Shown: positions 1 to 5,727 of the stretch, piece by piece | How the letters are laid out: every line of letters begins with the position of its first letter | Numbering within the stretch: the stretch's first letter is position 1 | Assembly (NCBI GenBank): GCA_947457025.1 | Contig: CANGUI010000139.1 | Span: forward strand, 1-5,727 | Reading direction: 5' to 3' | Origin: Flammeovirgaceae bacterium | GTDB lineage: Bacteria > Bacteroidota > Bacteroidia > Cytophagales > Cyclobacteriaceae | Length of the DNA stretch: 5,727 nt | The notes under the pieces: model-generated | Told to the model about the DNA's origin: nothing | Database searches by the model: none | What the model saw: the letters and a program-made list of their open reading frames with translations, nothing else | Position numbers and translations under genes: made by a program

Positions 1-44
1 ACCCCGTCGGGCAGCGGCACTCTACAGGTGAAAGCAACGTGTGA
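1..44 (+). CDS. Possible 3' end of an upstream gene (partial)
   Basis: Reading from base 3, an open frame gives PVGQRHSTGESNV and stops at TGA 42-44. That stop shares four bases (GTGA, 41-44) with the GTG start of the next gene, an arrangement typical of translationally coupled genes in one operon. The fragment is far too short to identify. Another frame is also open from the left edge and stops at TGA 29-31, so the choice of frame rests only on the overlap. Confidence 0.3.
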   Translation, partial: PVGQRHSTGESNV

Positions 45-565
45 AACCCACCATCTTGTTTCCCTTTTCGGTCAATACTGATTTTCGTGAAGGATTGATC
101 TGGGCCGAAGAACTGGCGCAGCGCATGTTGGGTACCCTCATACTATTCACGGCAATCGCGCAGCCAACGGAAGAACAAGTGGTCCGCGTGTACGAAGCCG
201 TGCTCCGCGCTCAGGGCCACCCAAGCCGTTTGAAACGACAACCACCGCGGGTTAGACCCAGCATTCGGATTGAGACCGGCAGCCTGCCAGACGCCATCCG
301 CGACCATTTGCAGGCTAATCTGGTAGACATACTCGTGCTGGACCCGCACCTGCCAGCCGCGATCGCGCAGCTGGAAACCCAACTGGTACAAGCCGCAAAC
401 AGTACCATTCTGCTTCAGGCCGACGGCGGCGCGCCAAGCCCCTCCCGATCTTTTTTTGCCCGCCTGCAACAAGCGAAAATTCATAAACTCCCCGACCACG
501 TTTACCAAACATTAAGCAACGACCCCGGATTTTTTAATTTGGTGAGAGCCATGTTTCGCCGGTAG
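41..565 (+). CDS. Universal stress protein-like protein, diverged
   Basis: This 174-residue protein has the layout of one Usp (universal stress protein) alpha/beta domain with a C-terminal extension. A first beta strand (TILFPFS, residues 4-10) leads into a helix (about 14-30), then a hydrophobic strand (LILFTAIA, 33-40). The most Usp-like part is residues 76-101: a strand with IETGS, a helix with PDAIRDHL, then VDILVLD. This matches the usual G-x-P-x-x-x-I followed by D-L-I-V-M-G. The Gly-rich ATP-binding motif (G-2x-G-9x-G-S/T) that normally follows is absent: after VLDP comes HLPAAIAQLE. A last strand (STILLQ, 121-126) takes the place of the usual CPVLLV. The final 45 or so residues are basic and match nothing I recognise. 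The start is GTG with AGGTG ten bases upstream, and it overlaps a possible upstream stop. A stress or signalling role is inferred; nucleotide binding is doubtful. It is small and soluble with no signal peptide, so probably cytoplasmic. Confidence 0.6.
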   Translation: MKPTILFPFSVNTDFREGLIWAEELAQRMLGTLILFTAIAQPTEEQVVRVYEAVLRAQGHPSRLKRQPPRVRPSIRIETGSLPDAIRDHLQANLVDILVLDPHLPAAIAQLETQLVQAANSTILLQADGGAPSPSRSFFARLQQAKIHKLPDHVYQTLSNDPGFFNLVRAMFRR

Positions 566-784
566 TATGCATACCGGCTTGCGCCGGCGCGGGTATCGGG
601 AAGAAGGTTGGGTATCCGAACGCCCGATGCCACACGCCGCGGCAATGAAAAGCCAATTTCTATCGAAGTGTGAAATGCCTAACTTGCCCACGCTAATTTT
701 CTGTGATCATAAATCCAATTCATAAACAACCGCGAGACAGCTTTTGGCACACAAACACCGCGGCTGCCACGTGAACCAGCATCA
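566..784. other. Gap between the Usp-like gene and the kinase gene
   Basis: Apart from the inverted repeats at its left end, this 219-base gap has no convincing gene. Two weak matches to the Bacteroidota -7 box TAnnTTTG are present: TAACTTG (680-686), with TTTC 19 bases upstream at 657-660, and TAATTTTC (694-701), with no good -33 element. Either could serve the kinase gene. TGGCA (745-749) and TGCCA (765-769) form a small inverted repeat 15 bases before the kinase ATG. The octamer GCCGCGGC (636-643) recurs as CCGCGGC (758-764). None of these is strong. Confidence 0.4.
571..628 (+). terminator. Inverted repeats after the Usp-like gene, possible terminator
   Basis: Six bases past the stop, CCGGC (574-578) can pair with GCCGG (583-587) around the loop TTGC, and ATACC (571-575) is complementary to GGTAT (592-596). 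A second repeat, ATCGGG (595-600) with CCCGAT (623-628), follows. The first two pairings compete, so only one can form fully. No T run follows, so this is not a standard intrinsic terminator. The placement just after a stop is the main argument. Confidence 0.25.
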
Positions 785-2290
785 ATGAAAAAATCATTGA
801 AAACGTCATCCGTCAATACCTGGTTACTAGTCTCTGTCGGGCTGACGCTCATCAGTGCGGTAATCACCTATCTCAACGTGCTGGAAAAGAAACGGTCGCA
901 GGAACGGATCACCCACACCTATGAAACAATCCTGACGTCAACCGAAGTTTTTTCGCTGCTGAAGGATCTTGAGACCGGCCAGCGTGGATTTTTGCTAACG
1001 GGAGACTCCAGTTTCCTTGATCCCTACCAGCAGGCACTCCGCACGGTTGACTCCGACATTCGCAAGATGCAACGGCTCACCAGCGACAACGACGAAGAGC
1101 AGCGCATTATGAACCGGTTGATTAACCTGGTGGAGGCAAAAAAAAACTACATCCGATCCAGCTTTGCTATTCTGAGGCAACGGGGCGCAGATAGCGCTGC
1201 TGCCTTCATCGCAAATAAATTCGGCAAGGTTACCATGGACAGCCTGCGGGTTAACCTCCGTGAAGTGATCCGCTATGAGCAGGAAGAGTTGGCCGAACAA
1301 AATCAATCCTTAGACCGCCTGTACTTCATTTCGAATGTCATCCGTTTTTCCAGTTTCACCCTGATCGGGATGGTTTCGGTATTTGCCTATCTGACCTTGC
1401 GTAAAAAAGAACAGGTAAACGAACAACTCCTAACGGATTTGCATGATCTGAACCAAAGCCTGGAAGAAAAAGTGGCCGAGCGCACCCACCAGCTGCAATC
1501 CGAAAAAGAGTATTCGGAAACACTCAACAAGGAACTGCACGTGAAACTTGCTGAGGTACGCCAGCTGCACGACCGGCTGCTGGAACGTACCCGCAGCCTG
1601 CTGAAGTTAAACGAAGAAAAAGACCGCTTTTTTGAAGTGACCACACATGACCTCAAGGCCCCGCTGGTTGGCATTGCCGGTATACTCCGGCTGATGGAGC
1701 TCGATAAAAACAGCATCACCACTCAACAACAAGACTATGTTAAATTGATGCAGACTACAGTGGCCAGCCTGCAAAGCATGATAACTAATCTTCTCGAAGC
1801 CAACCGCATTGAACAAGGCATGACTACCGTGGTGGAGCGCAAAGTTGATCTTGCCGAAGTTACCCGCCTCGCGGTGCAAGCCTGCCAGCCGTGGGCATCC
1901 GAAAAGCAAATCAACCTGCAAACGGAAACTTCTTTTACGCATCCCATCATGACAGACCCCGAGATCATCACCCGCATACTTCAAAATGTACTCTCGAATG
2001 CCATCAAATTCAGCGCAGCCCACACAACAGTACGTGTTACGGTTGCAGAAGAGGAACACCGGTGGCTGATGGAAATTGCTGATCAGGGCCCTGGCTTTCA
2101 GAAGGACGAACTGGATGTTATCTTCCGGAAATTTCAACGCCTGAAAGCACAACCAACAGGAGGCGAGACCTCCTCAGGCCTTGGTTTGTGGATTGTAAAA
2201 CGGTTGTGCGATTTACTCGAGGGGTCTATATCGATCGACAGCACCGGTGGTGTTGGCACGCGTTTTCGGATATTTTTTCCCAAAAACTGA
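785..2290 (+). CDS. CHASE3-domain membrane sensor histidine kinase
   Basis: This is a complete 501-residue hybrid-free sensor kinase that would autophosphorylate on histidine and pass phosphate to a response regulator. A basic N-terminus precedes membrane segment 1 (about 13-32). The extracytoplasmic part (about 35-180) is a CHASE3 domain, shown by DLETGQRGFLLTGD (61-74) and FLDPY (77-81). Membrane segment 2 is about 184-204. A long charged coiled coil (about 207-280) connects to HisKA with the H-box HDLKAPL and phospho-acceptor His288. The HATPase_c domain has the N-box NVLSNAIKFS (N401, N405, K408), the G1 box DQGPG (433-437), the F-box around F447 and the G2 box SGLGL (464-468). All catalytic motifs are intact. 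No PAS, GAF or receiver domain is present, and no response regulator gene lies beside it in the window, so its partner is unknown. The ATG lacks a clear Shine-Dalgarno sequence but begins exactly at a normal signal-anchor N-terminus. The CHASE3 ligand is unknown. A link to the downstream metal genes is only suggested by position. Confidence 0.93.
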   Translation: MKKSLKTSSVNTWLLVSVGLTLISAVITYLNVLEKKRSQERITHTYETILTSTEVFSLLKDLETGQRGFLLTGDSSFLDPYQQALRTVDSDIRKMQRLTSDNDEEQRIMNRLINLVEAKKNYIRSSFAILRQRGADSAAAFIANKFGKVTMDSLRVNLREVIRYEQEELAEQNQSLDRLYFISNVIRFSSFTLIGMVSVFAYLTLRKKEQVNEQLLTDLHDLNQSLEEKVAERTHQLQSEKEYSETLNKELHVKLAEVRQLHDRLLERTRSLLKLNEEKDRFFEVTTHDLKAPLVGIAGILRLMELDKNSITTQQQDYVKLMQTTVASLQSMITNLLEANRIEQGMTTVVERKVDLAEVTRLAVQACQPWASEKQINLQTETSFTHPIMTDPEIITRILQNVLSNAIKFSAAHTTVRVTVAEEEHRWLMEIADQGPGFQKDELDVIFRKFQRLKAQPTGGETSSGLGLWIVKRLCDLLEGSISIDSTGGVGTRFRIFFPKN

Positions 2291-2368
2291 GGTTCGGGTA
2301 TTTCAGATGAAAACTGATTTACGATTTTTGCACCCCGAAAGGTTATTCTCGAATTAACATTAAATCGG

Positions 2369-3022
2369 GTGAATACGACAACGATACAAAACCGCGATTT
2401 CACGTATTACCAATGGGCCATCTACCTGGCAGGGTTTACCATCGTATACAATCTGGCTGAGGGTTTGGTCGCCACCATCTTTGGCTACTCGGATGAAACG
2501 CTGGCCCTTTTCGGATTTGGTATCGACAGTTTCATCGAAATGATTTCCGGGGTTGGTATCCTGGTCATGATCATGCGCATCCGCACCCATCCGGCCAGCG
2601 AACGCTCACCTTTCGAAAAAACAGCTCTGCGCGTGACGGGCTACTCCTTCTACCTGTTAGCGGTTGGCCTGTGCATCACGGGTGCGTTCACCATTTATGC
2701 GGGCATCCAACCCACTACAACGTGGTGGGGTGTGGTTATTTCCGGCGTATCCATTTTAGTTATGATGGCCCTGGTCTATGGCAAAGTGAAAACCGGGCGA
2801 CGCCTGAACAGTGACGCCATACTCGCAGATGCCAATTGCACGAAGGTTTGTATCTACATGTCGGTGGTTTTGCTGGCCTCCAGTGGCATTTATGAGCTCA
2901 CAGGTTTTGCCTATGCAGATGTACTCGGCACGGCGGGCCTGGCGTGGTTCGCGTTGCGCGAGGGGAAAGAATGTTTCGAAAAAGCACGGCGCAACACACA
3001 TTGCGGATGCGCACACGAATAG
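2369..3022 (+). CDS. CDF-like cation transporter, membrane part only
   Basis: This 217-residue protein probably moves a metal cation out of the cytoplasm across the inner membrane. Six hydrophobic segments are visible (about 14-38, 43-70, 92-112, 118-138, 158-177, 180-197), as in the cation diffusion facilitator family. Segment 2 carries SDETLALFGFGIDSFIE, the CDF metal-site region, with D53 and E57 in the positions of the usual DxxxD. Segment 5 begins ADANCTKVC. Placed against CDF sequences with ADAWHHRSD, C157 and C161 fall where H/DxxxD normally sits. The last helix ends in REGKE, as in relatives. CDF proteins are usually near 300 residues with a cytoplasmic C-terminal domain; here that domain is missing and the chain ends in a short tail, HCGCAHE (211-217), likely able to bind metal. 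It starts at GTG with no other in-frame ATG nearby; an ATT at 2345 preceded by GAAAGG is a less likely alternative. It lies 78 bases after the kinase and 545 bases before an RND metal pump. The substrate is not determined; the cysteines hint at a thiophilic metal (inference). Confidence 0.82.
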   Translation: MNTTTIQNRDFTYYQWAIYLAGFTIVYNLAEGLVATIFGYSDETLALFGFGIDSFIEMISGVGILVMIMRIRTHPASERSPFEKTALRVTGYSFYLLAVGLCITGAFTIYAGIQPTTTWWGVVISGVSILVMMALVYGKVKTGRRLNSDAILADANCTKVCIYMSVVLLASSGIYELTGFAYADVLGTAGLAWFALREGKECFEKARRNTHCGCAHE

Positions 3023-3144
3023 CCAAAAGATAATCCTCAGCAAACTGATGAGACTGTCAGTGCTTTCGCGATCAACCATCGATCGTTTGCCCGTTTATCT
3101 TACCTCATCTGGTAACGAAAACCCTCTTGCAACACAAGCAAACA

Positions 3145-3204
3145 CCCGGCCGAATGGCTGCGATCGTTCCAAACGTTTACAGACCCGATCGTAATTTGGC
3201 CGGG
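3145..3204. repeat. Nested stem-loop with 11-pair outer stem
   Basis: CCCGGCCGAAT (3145-3155) pairs with ATTTGGCCGGG (3194-3204) along all eleven positions, with one G-T wobble (3152 with 3197). Inside, CGATCG (3161-3166) pairs with CGATCG (3186-3191), separated from the outer stem by a small asymmetric internal loop. The 19-base apical loop contains the palindrome AAACGTTT (3171-3178). No T run follows, so it is not a standard terminator. It could fold as RNA on either strand or, as DNA, offer paired binding half-sites. Confidence 0.6.
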
Positions 3205-3241
3205 AATCGTTCAAAAGCACACGGATCGGATTATCCAGAAA

Positions 3242-3267
3242 CCCCGGATGTACACACTCCCCCGGGG
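3242..3267. repeat. GC-rich inverted repeat CCCCGG/CCGGGG
   Basis: CCCCGG (3242-3247) and CCGGGG (3262-3267) are perfectly complementary with a 14-base loop between them. All six pairs are G-C, so the hairpin would be stable. No T run follows it on either strand. Confidence 0.45.
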
Positions 3268-3351
3268 CCAACAACCCGGCAGCCCGTAACCGGACTAATT
3301 CTCTGCTGAGTTTGTAGAACCCGTCTCCTCACAGGCAAACGATGCAGCTCA

Positions 3352-3376
3352 TGGCGGCATGTGCAAAATGCTGCCA
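3352..3376. repeat. Stem-loop, 9 pairs with 7-base loop
   Basis: TGGCGGCAT (3352-3360) pairs with ATGCTGCCA (3368-3376) along nine positions, one of them a G-T wobble (3356 with 3372), around the loop GTGCAAA. A T-rich stretch (ATTATTTTGTTTT) begins 14 bases later, too far for a standard intrinsic terminator. It could still mark the 3' end of a transcript coming from the CDF-like gene. Confidence 0.5.
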
Positions 3377-3496
3377 GGCACACCTTCATCATTATTTTGT
3401 TTTCGTTCTAGTTTAATTTTTTAACAAATCCGGCTGCTAAAAACCAGTAAAGGTTAAGCATCCTGAAACTAATCCAAATCGGCATTGTTCGACTTT

Positions 3497-3504
3497 TATT
3501 TTTG
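3497..3504 (+). promoter_or_regulatory. Candidate -7 promoter box of the RND pump gene
   Basis: TATTTTTG is a perfect match to TAnnTTTG, the -7 element used by the main sigma factor of Bacteroidota. It lies 63 bases before the pump ATG, predicting a leader of roughly 55 bases. No TTTG is seen about 20 bases upstream where the -33 element should be; the nearest TTG (3485-3487) is too close. AATCGG (3477-3482) and CCGATT (3509-3514) form an inverted repeat centred near the box, which could be a regulator site or chance. Confidence 0.4.
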
Positions 3505-3567
3505 CAGCCCGATTGAAAAAAACCGAAGGACCAGAAGCCCTTTCACCATTCACCCCGCTACCACGCC

Positions 3568-5727
3568 ATGATTGATCGCCTGATCTATTTCAGTGTAAAA
3601 AACAAACTGTTCGTTGCCGTCCTCATGCTTGCGCTGATCGTGTGGGGCAGCTATTCATTGGTGCAATTACCGGTAGATGCTGTGCCTGACGTTACCAGCA
3701 ATCAGGTTGATGTTATTACTAACAGCCCCAGCCTGGCAGCCTTGGAAATTGAGCGGTTCATCACCTCGCCGCTGGAGATGGCCATGAGTAACATTCCAGG
3801 TCTGGTTGAAGTCAGGTCGGTATCGAAATTCGGTCTTTCGGTGGTAAAGCTTGTGTTTGATGACGACACCGATGTGTACTGGGCCCGCCAACAGGTGTTT
3901 GAGCGGCTCGAGCTGGTTAAGAGCGAAATCCCGGAAGAGTTGGGCAAGCCCTACATGGGGCCCGTATCCACCGGGCTGGGCGAAGTATTTCAGTATGTCA
4001 TCCGCCCGAAAAATCCGAACGATAAGTCGTTTTCGCTGATGGAAATCCGCACGCTACAAGACTGGTTCATCCGGAAACAACTACTGGGCATTCCGGGCGT
4101 AGCTGAAGTAAGCGGGTTTGGAGGATACAAAAAAGAATACCAGGCCATGATTAAGCCCGACCGCATGCGGGCCTTAGGTATCTCGCTGGATGAATTGTTC
4201 CTTGCGTTACAGACCGGCAATAGCAACACGGGTGGCGCCTACATCGAGAAAGACAACAAAGCCTTTACCATTCGTGGTATCGGACTTGCCCAGTCCCTGG
4301 ATGAAATCGGCAACACCGTTGTGAAGGTGAACGACCGGGTGCCCGTGTTGGTGAAAGACGTGGCTGATGTGGTGTTTGGCAACAGCATCCGGTACGGCGC
4401 CATTACTGTAGACGGGCAGGACGAAGCTGTGGGCGGCATCATCATGATGGTGAAAGGTGAAAATGGCAGTCGTGTGATTCAACGCATCAAAGAGCGGATG
4501 AAAATTATTCAGGCCAAGTTGCCTGAGGGGTTGGTGATTGAGCCGTTTATCGACCGCGAAAAAATTGTATCCAAAGCCATCAAAACCGTTACTACAAACC
4601 TGATTGAGGGCGCACTGATTGTAGTGCTTGTAATTTTACTCTTCCTGGGCGACTGGCGGGCCAGCATTCTGGCTGCCTCGGTTATCCCCCTTTCGATGCT
4701 TTTCGCCTTCGGCCTGATGATCCAGTTCGATGTGGTTGGTAATCTGATGAGTCTGGGGGCGATTGATTTCGGGTTGCTCGTAGATCCGGCAATTATCATC
4801 GTAGAGTCGGTGGTGTTTTACCTCGCTGTGGAGATGAGTAAAACCACTGGCCGGATGGATCAAGTGCAAAAAGAGCGTGTAGTGATTCAGGCAAGCCAGG
4901 CGGCTAAAAAATCGGTGGTCTTCGGGGGCTTCATCATTTTGATTGTGTATTTCCCGATCCTGACCCTTACGGGGATCGAAGGCAAGATGTTTGGCCCGAT
5001 GGCCAAGACAGTCAGTTTTGCCATCTTAGGCGCGCTCCTACTGGCCATCACATACGTGCCGATGATGAGTGCCCTCATCCTTCAACCCCCAAAATCGCCC
5101 GATCATCATGGCTTCTCTGAAAAAATTGTGCAATGGTTGTTCCGCCGTTATGAACCTGTTATACGCTATGGCCTGGAAAAGCGCAGCGTTATCCTGCTAA
5201 CGGCGGTCGGCATATTGGCCGCGGGCATTATTGCGTTCCGGAACATCGGAGGAGAATTCATTCCTAAACTGGCCGAGGGCGACCTGGTGATAGAAACCAA
5301 CCTGCCAGTAGGAACATCCATGACGGAAACCATTAAGCTCAGCCGCAAAATACAAGCGATGCTCCTCAAAAATTACCCGGATGAAATCGAACGGGTAGTA
5401 TCGAAGATCGGTACATCCGAAGTTCCGGTAGATCCAATGCCGATGGAAGCGCAGGAAATTGTTGTTGTGCTGACCGACAAAAGCAAGTGGGTGAAAGCGA
5501 AGGATCAGGAAGGATTGGTAGAACAGATTGCGGACGATCTGAAAGTATATCCCGGCATTGTCAATTCCATTCAGCAGCCGATTGAAAACCGGGTAAATGA
5601 ACTCATGAGTGGTGCCCGAACAGATGTTGTGGTCAAGCTTTTCGGTAACAATCTGGATACGATGGTAGTAAAAGGCAACCAGATCATCAAAATCATCAAA
5701 GGTGTAAAGGGGGCAGCCGACGTGCAG
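3568..5727 (+). CDS. HME-RND heavy-metal efflux pump, CzcA/CusA family (partial, 3' end outside)
   Basis: The first 720 residues of an inner-membrane proton-driven metal pump that exports divalent or monovalent heavy metals through a membrane-fusion and outer-membrane partner. Membrane segment 1 (about 11-31) is followed by LPVDAVPDVTSNQV and the periplasmic porter part, with ITSPLEMAM, SKFGLSVV and YWARQQV typical of HME-RND proteins. Segments 2 to 6 are at about 345-363, 367-389, 392-421, 449-471 and 482-506. Segment 4 carries the family signature GAIDFGLLVD: D400, D406 and E413 match D402, D408 and E415 of Cupriavidus CzcA, required for proton-coupled transport. The usual Gly after the second Asp is Pro407, and the Asn after the Glu is Ser414. 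EGKMFGPMAKTVSFA before and into segment 6 is also characteristic. Segment 7 (about 541-559) leads to GGEFIPKLAEGD and the second periplasmic half, with VPVDPMPMEAQE, reminiscent of Bacteroidota CzcA-like proteins. Full length would be about 1,040 residues, or about 1,450 if fused to an outer-membrane factor as in some Bacteroidota. The ATG has no Shine-Dalgarno sequence, but no earlier in-frame start is near. The metal cannot be assigned with confidence. Confidence 0.95.
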   Translation, partial: MIDRLIYFSVKNKLFVAVLMLALIVWGSYSLVQLPVDAVPDVTSNQVDVITNSPSLAALEIERFITSPLEMAMSNIPGLVEVRSVSKFGLSVVKLVFDDDTDVYWARQQVFERLELVKSEIPEELGKPYMGPVSTGLGEVFQYVIRPKNPNDKSFSLMEIRTLQDWFIRKQLLGIPGVAEVSGFGGYKKEYQAMIKPDRMRALGISLDELFLALQTGNSNTGGAYIEKDNKAFTIRGIGLAQSLDEIGNTVVKVNDRVPVLVKDVADVVFGNSIRYGAITVDGQDEAVGGIIMMVKGENGSRVIQRIKERMKIIQAKLPEGLVIEPFIDREKIVSKAIKTVTTNLIEGALIVVLVILLFLGDWRASILAASVIPLSMLFAFGLMIQFDVVGNLMSLGAIDFGLLVDPAIIIVESVVFYLAVEMSKTTGRMDQVQKERVVIQASQAAKKSVVFGGFIILIVYFPILTLTGIEGKMFGPMAKTVSFAILGALLLAITYVPMMSALILQPPKSPDHHGFSEKIVQWLFRRYEPVIRYGLEKRSVILLTAVGILAAGIIAFRNIGGEFIPKLAEGDLVIETNLPVGTSMTETIKLSRKIQAMLLKNYPDEIERVVSKIGTSEVPVDPMPMEAQEIVVVLTDKSKWVKAKDQEGLVEQIADDLKVYPGIVNSIQQPIENRVNELMSGARTDVVVKLFGNNLDTMVVKGNQIIKIIKGVKGAADVQ

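Larger units (their letters stand above)
3023..3567. other. 545-base gene-free stretch rich in stem-loops
   Basis: No convincing gene is present on either strand. The longest open frame here (3127-3309, plus strand, 60 codons) has a low-complexity Pro/Thr-rich product, no start signal and no recognisable domain. The stretch holds inverted repeats described separately: a small hairpin TTACC/GGTAA (3100-3115), a nested hairpin (3145-3204), CCCCGG/CCGGGG (3242-3267) and a 9-pair hairpin (3352-3376). A distant pair, ATCGTTTGCC (3082-3091) and GGCAAACGAT (3334-3343), could enclose the first three. The right part (about 3385-3505) is AT-rich and carries the likely promoter of the RND pump gene. Just after the CDF-like stop, ACTGA (3044-3048) and TCAGT (3057-3061) make a weak stem with no T run. 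A long leader, a small RNA or regulator sites are all possible; nothing in it matches an RNA family I recognise. Confidence 0.6.

Noticed and set aside
1607..2152. Long minus-strand open frame (181 codons) inside the kinase gene
   Set aside because: It lies wholly within the HisKA/HATPase_c coding region, and its product shows no recognisable domain. It is a shadow of the real gene.
2811..3194. Plus-strand open frame of 127 codons overlapping the end of the CDF-like gene
   Set aside because: More than half of it is the CDF-like gene read in another frame, and the rest has no domain-like features or start signal.
3127..3309. 60-codon open frame in the gene-free stretch
   Set aside because: The product is Pro/Thr-rich with no hydrophobic core or motif, it lacks a ribosome binding site, and it spans the strong stem-loops. 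Coding is unlikely, though a small gene cannot be fully excluded.
3304..3332. TPP-riboswitch-like CTGAG followed by GAACCC
   Set aside because: The conserved CTGAGA and GAACCTGA pair and the supporting stems are missing, and the downstream gene has no link to thiamine.
3413..3428. GTTTAA...TTAAC with a T run, as a possible terminator
   Set aside because: The stem is short, AT-only and has a bulge. The T run lies within the repeat instead of after it.
3568..5727. Several minus-strand and alternative-frame open frames of 60-100 codons inside the RND gene
   Set aside because: All lie within a clearly coding frame with family signatures throughout. Their products are low-complexity or unrecognisable.
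1..5727. Insertion sequences, CRISPR arrays, tRNA or rRNA genes
   Set aside because: No transposase-like protein, no regularly spaced direct repeats, and no tRNA- or rRNA-like segments were seen on reading both strands.

Overview
The window looks like chromosomal DNA of a Bacteroidota bacterium, possibly of the Cytophagales. Three things suggest this. The heavy-metal RND pump has the closest feel to Bacteroidota CzcA/CusA proteins. The starts lack convincing Shine-Dalgarno sequences. A perfect TAnnTTTG box, the Bacteroidota -7 promoter element, lies upstream of the pump gene. Base composition is roughly balanced. The taxonomic call is inference, because there is no rRNA or other marker gene here.

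All genes read left to right. Positions 1-44 hold the last codons of a possible upstream gene, whose stop overlaps the GTG start of the next gene by four bases (GTGA). Positions 41-565 encode a small, diverged universal-stress-protein-like protein without the usual ATP-binding glycine motif. A 219-base gap follows, with GC-rich inverted repeats just after the stop. Positions 785-2290 encode a complete membrane histidine kinase: two membrane segments around a CHASE3 sensor domain, a coiled coil, then HisKA and HATPase_c domains. No response regulator is visible beside it.

After 78 bases, 2369-3022 encodes a short six-helix protein related to cation diffusion facilitators (CDF). It lacks the usual cytoplasmic domain, has CxxxC where most CDF proteins have H/DxxxD, and ends in a Cys/His tail. 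A 545-base stretch without a gene follows (3023-3567). It contains several good stem-loops, one of them an 11-pair stem with a second stem inside it, and a promoter-like box close to the next gene. From 3568 to the end of the window runs the first 720 codons of an HME-RND metal efflux pump (CzcA/CusA family), open at the right edge.

Read together, the right half is a metal-export locus. The CDF-like protein would move metal out of the cytoplasm and the RND pump would drive export across the outer membrane. Its membrane-fusion and outer-membrane partners are not in the window. Whether the kinase controls these genes cannot be told from the sequence. I found no mobile element, CRISPR array, tRNA or rRNA. 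The most interesting points are the altered metal site in the CDF-like protein and the possibly structured RNA or leader region upstream of the pump.
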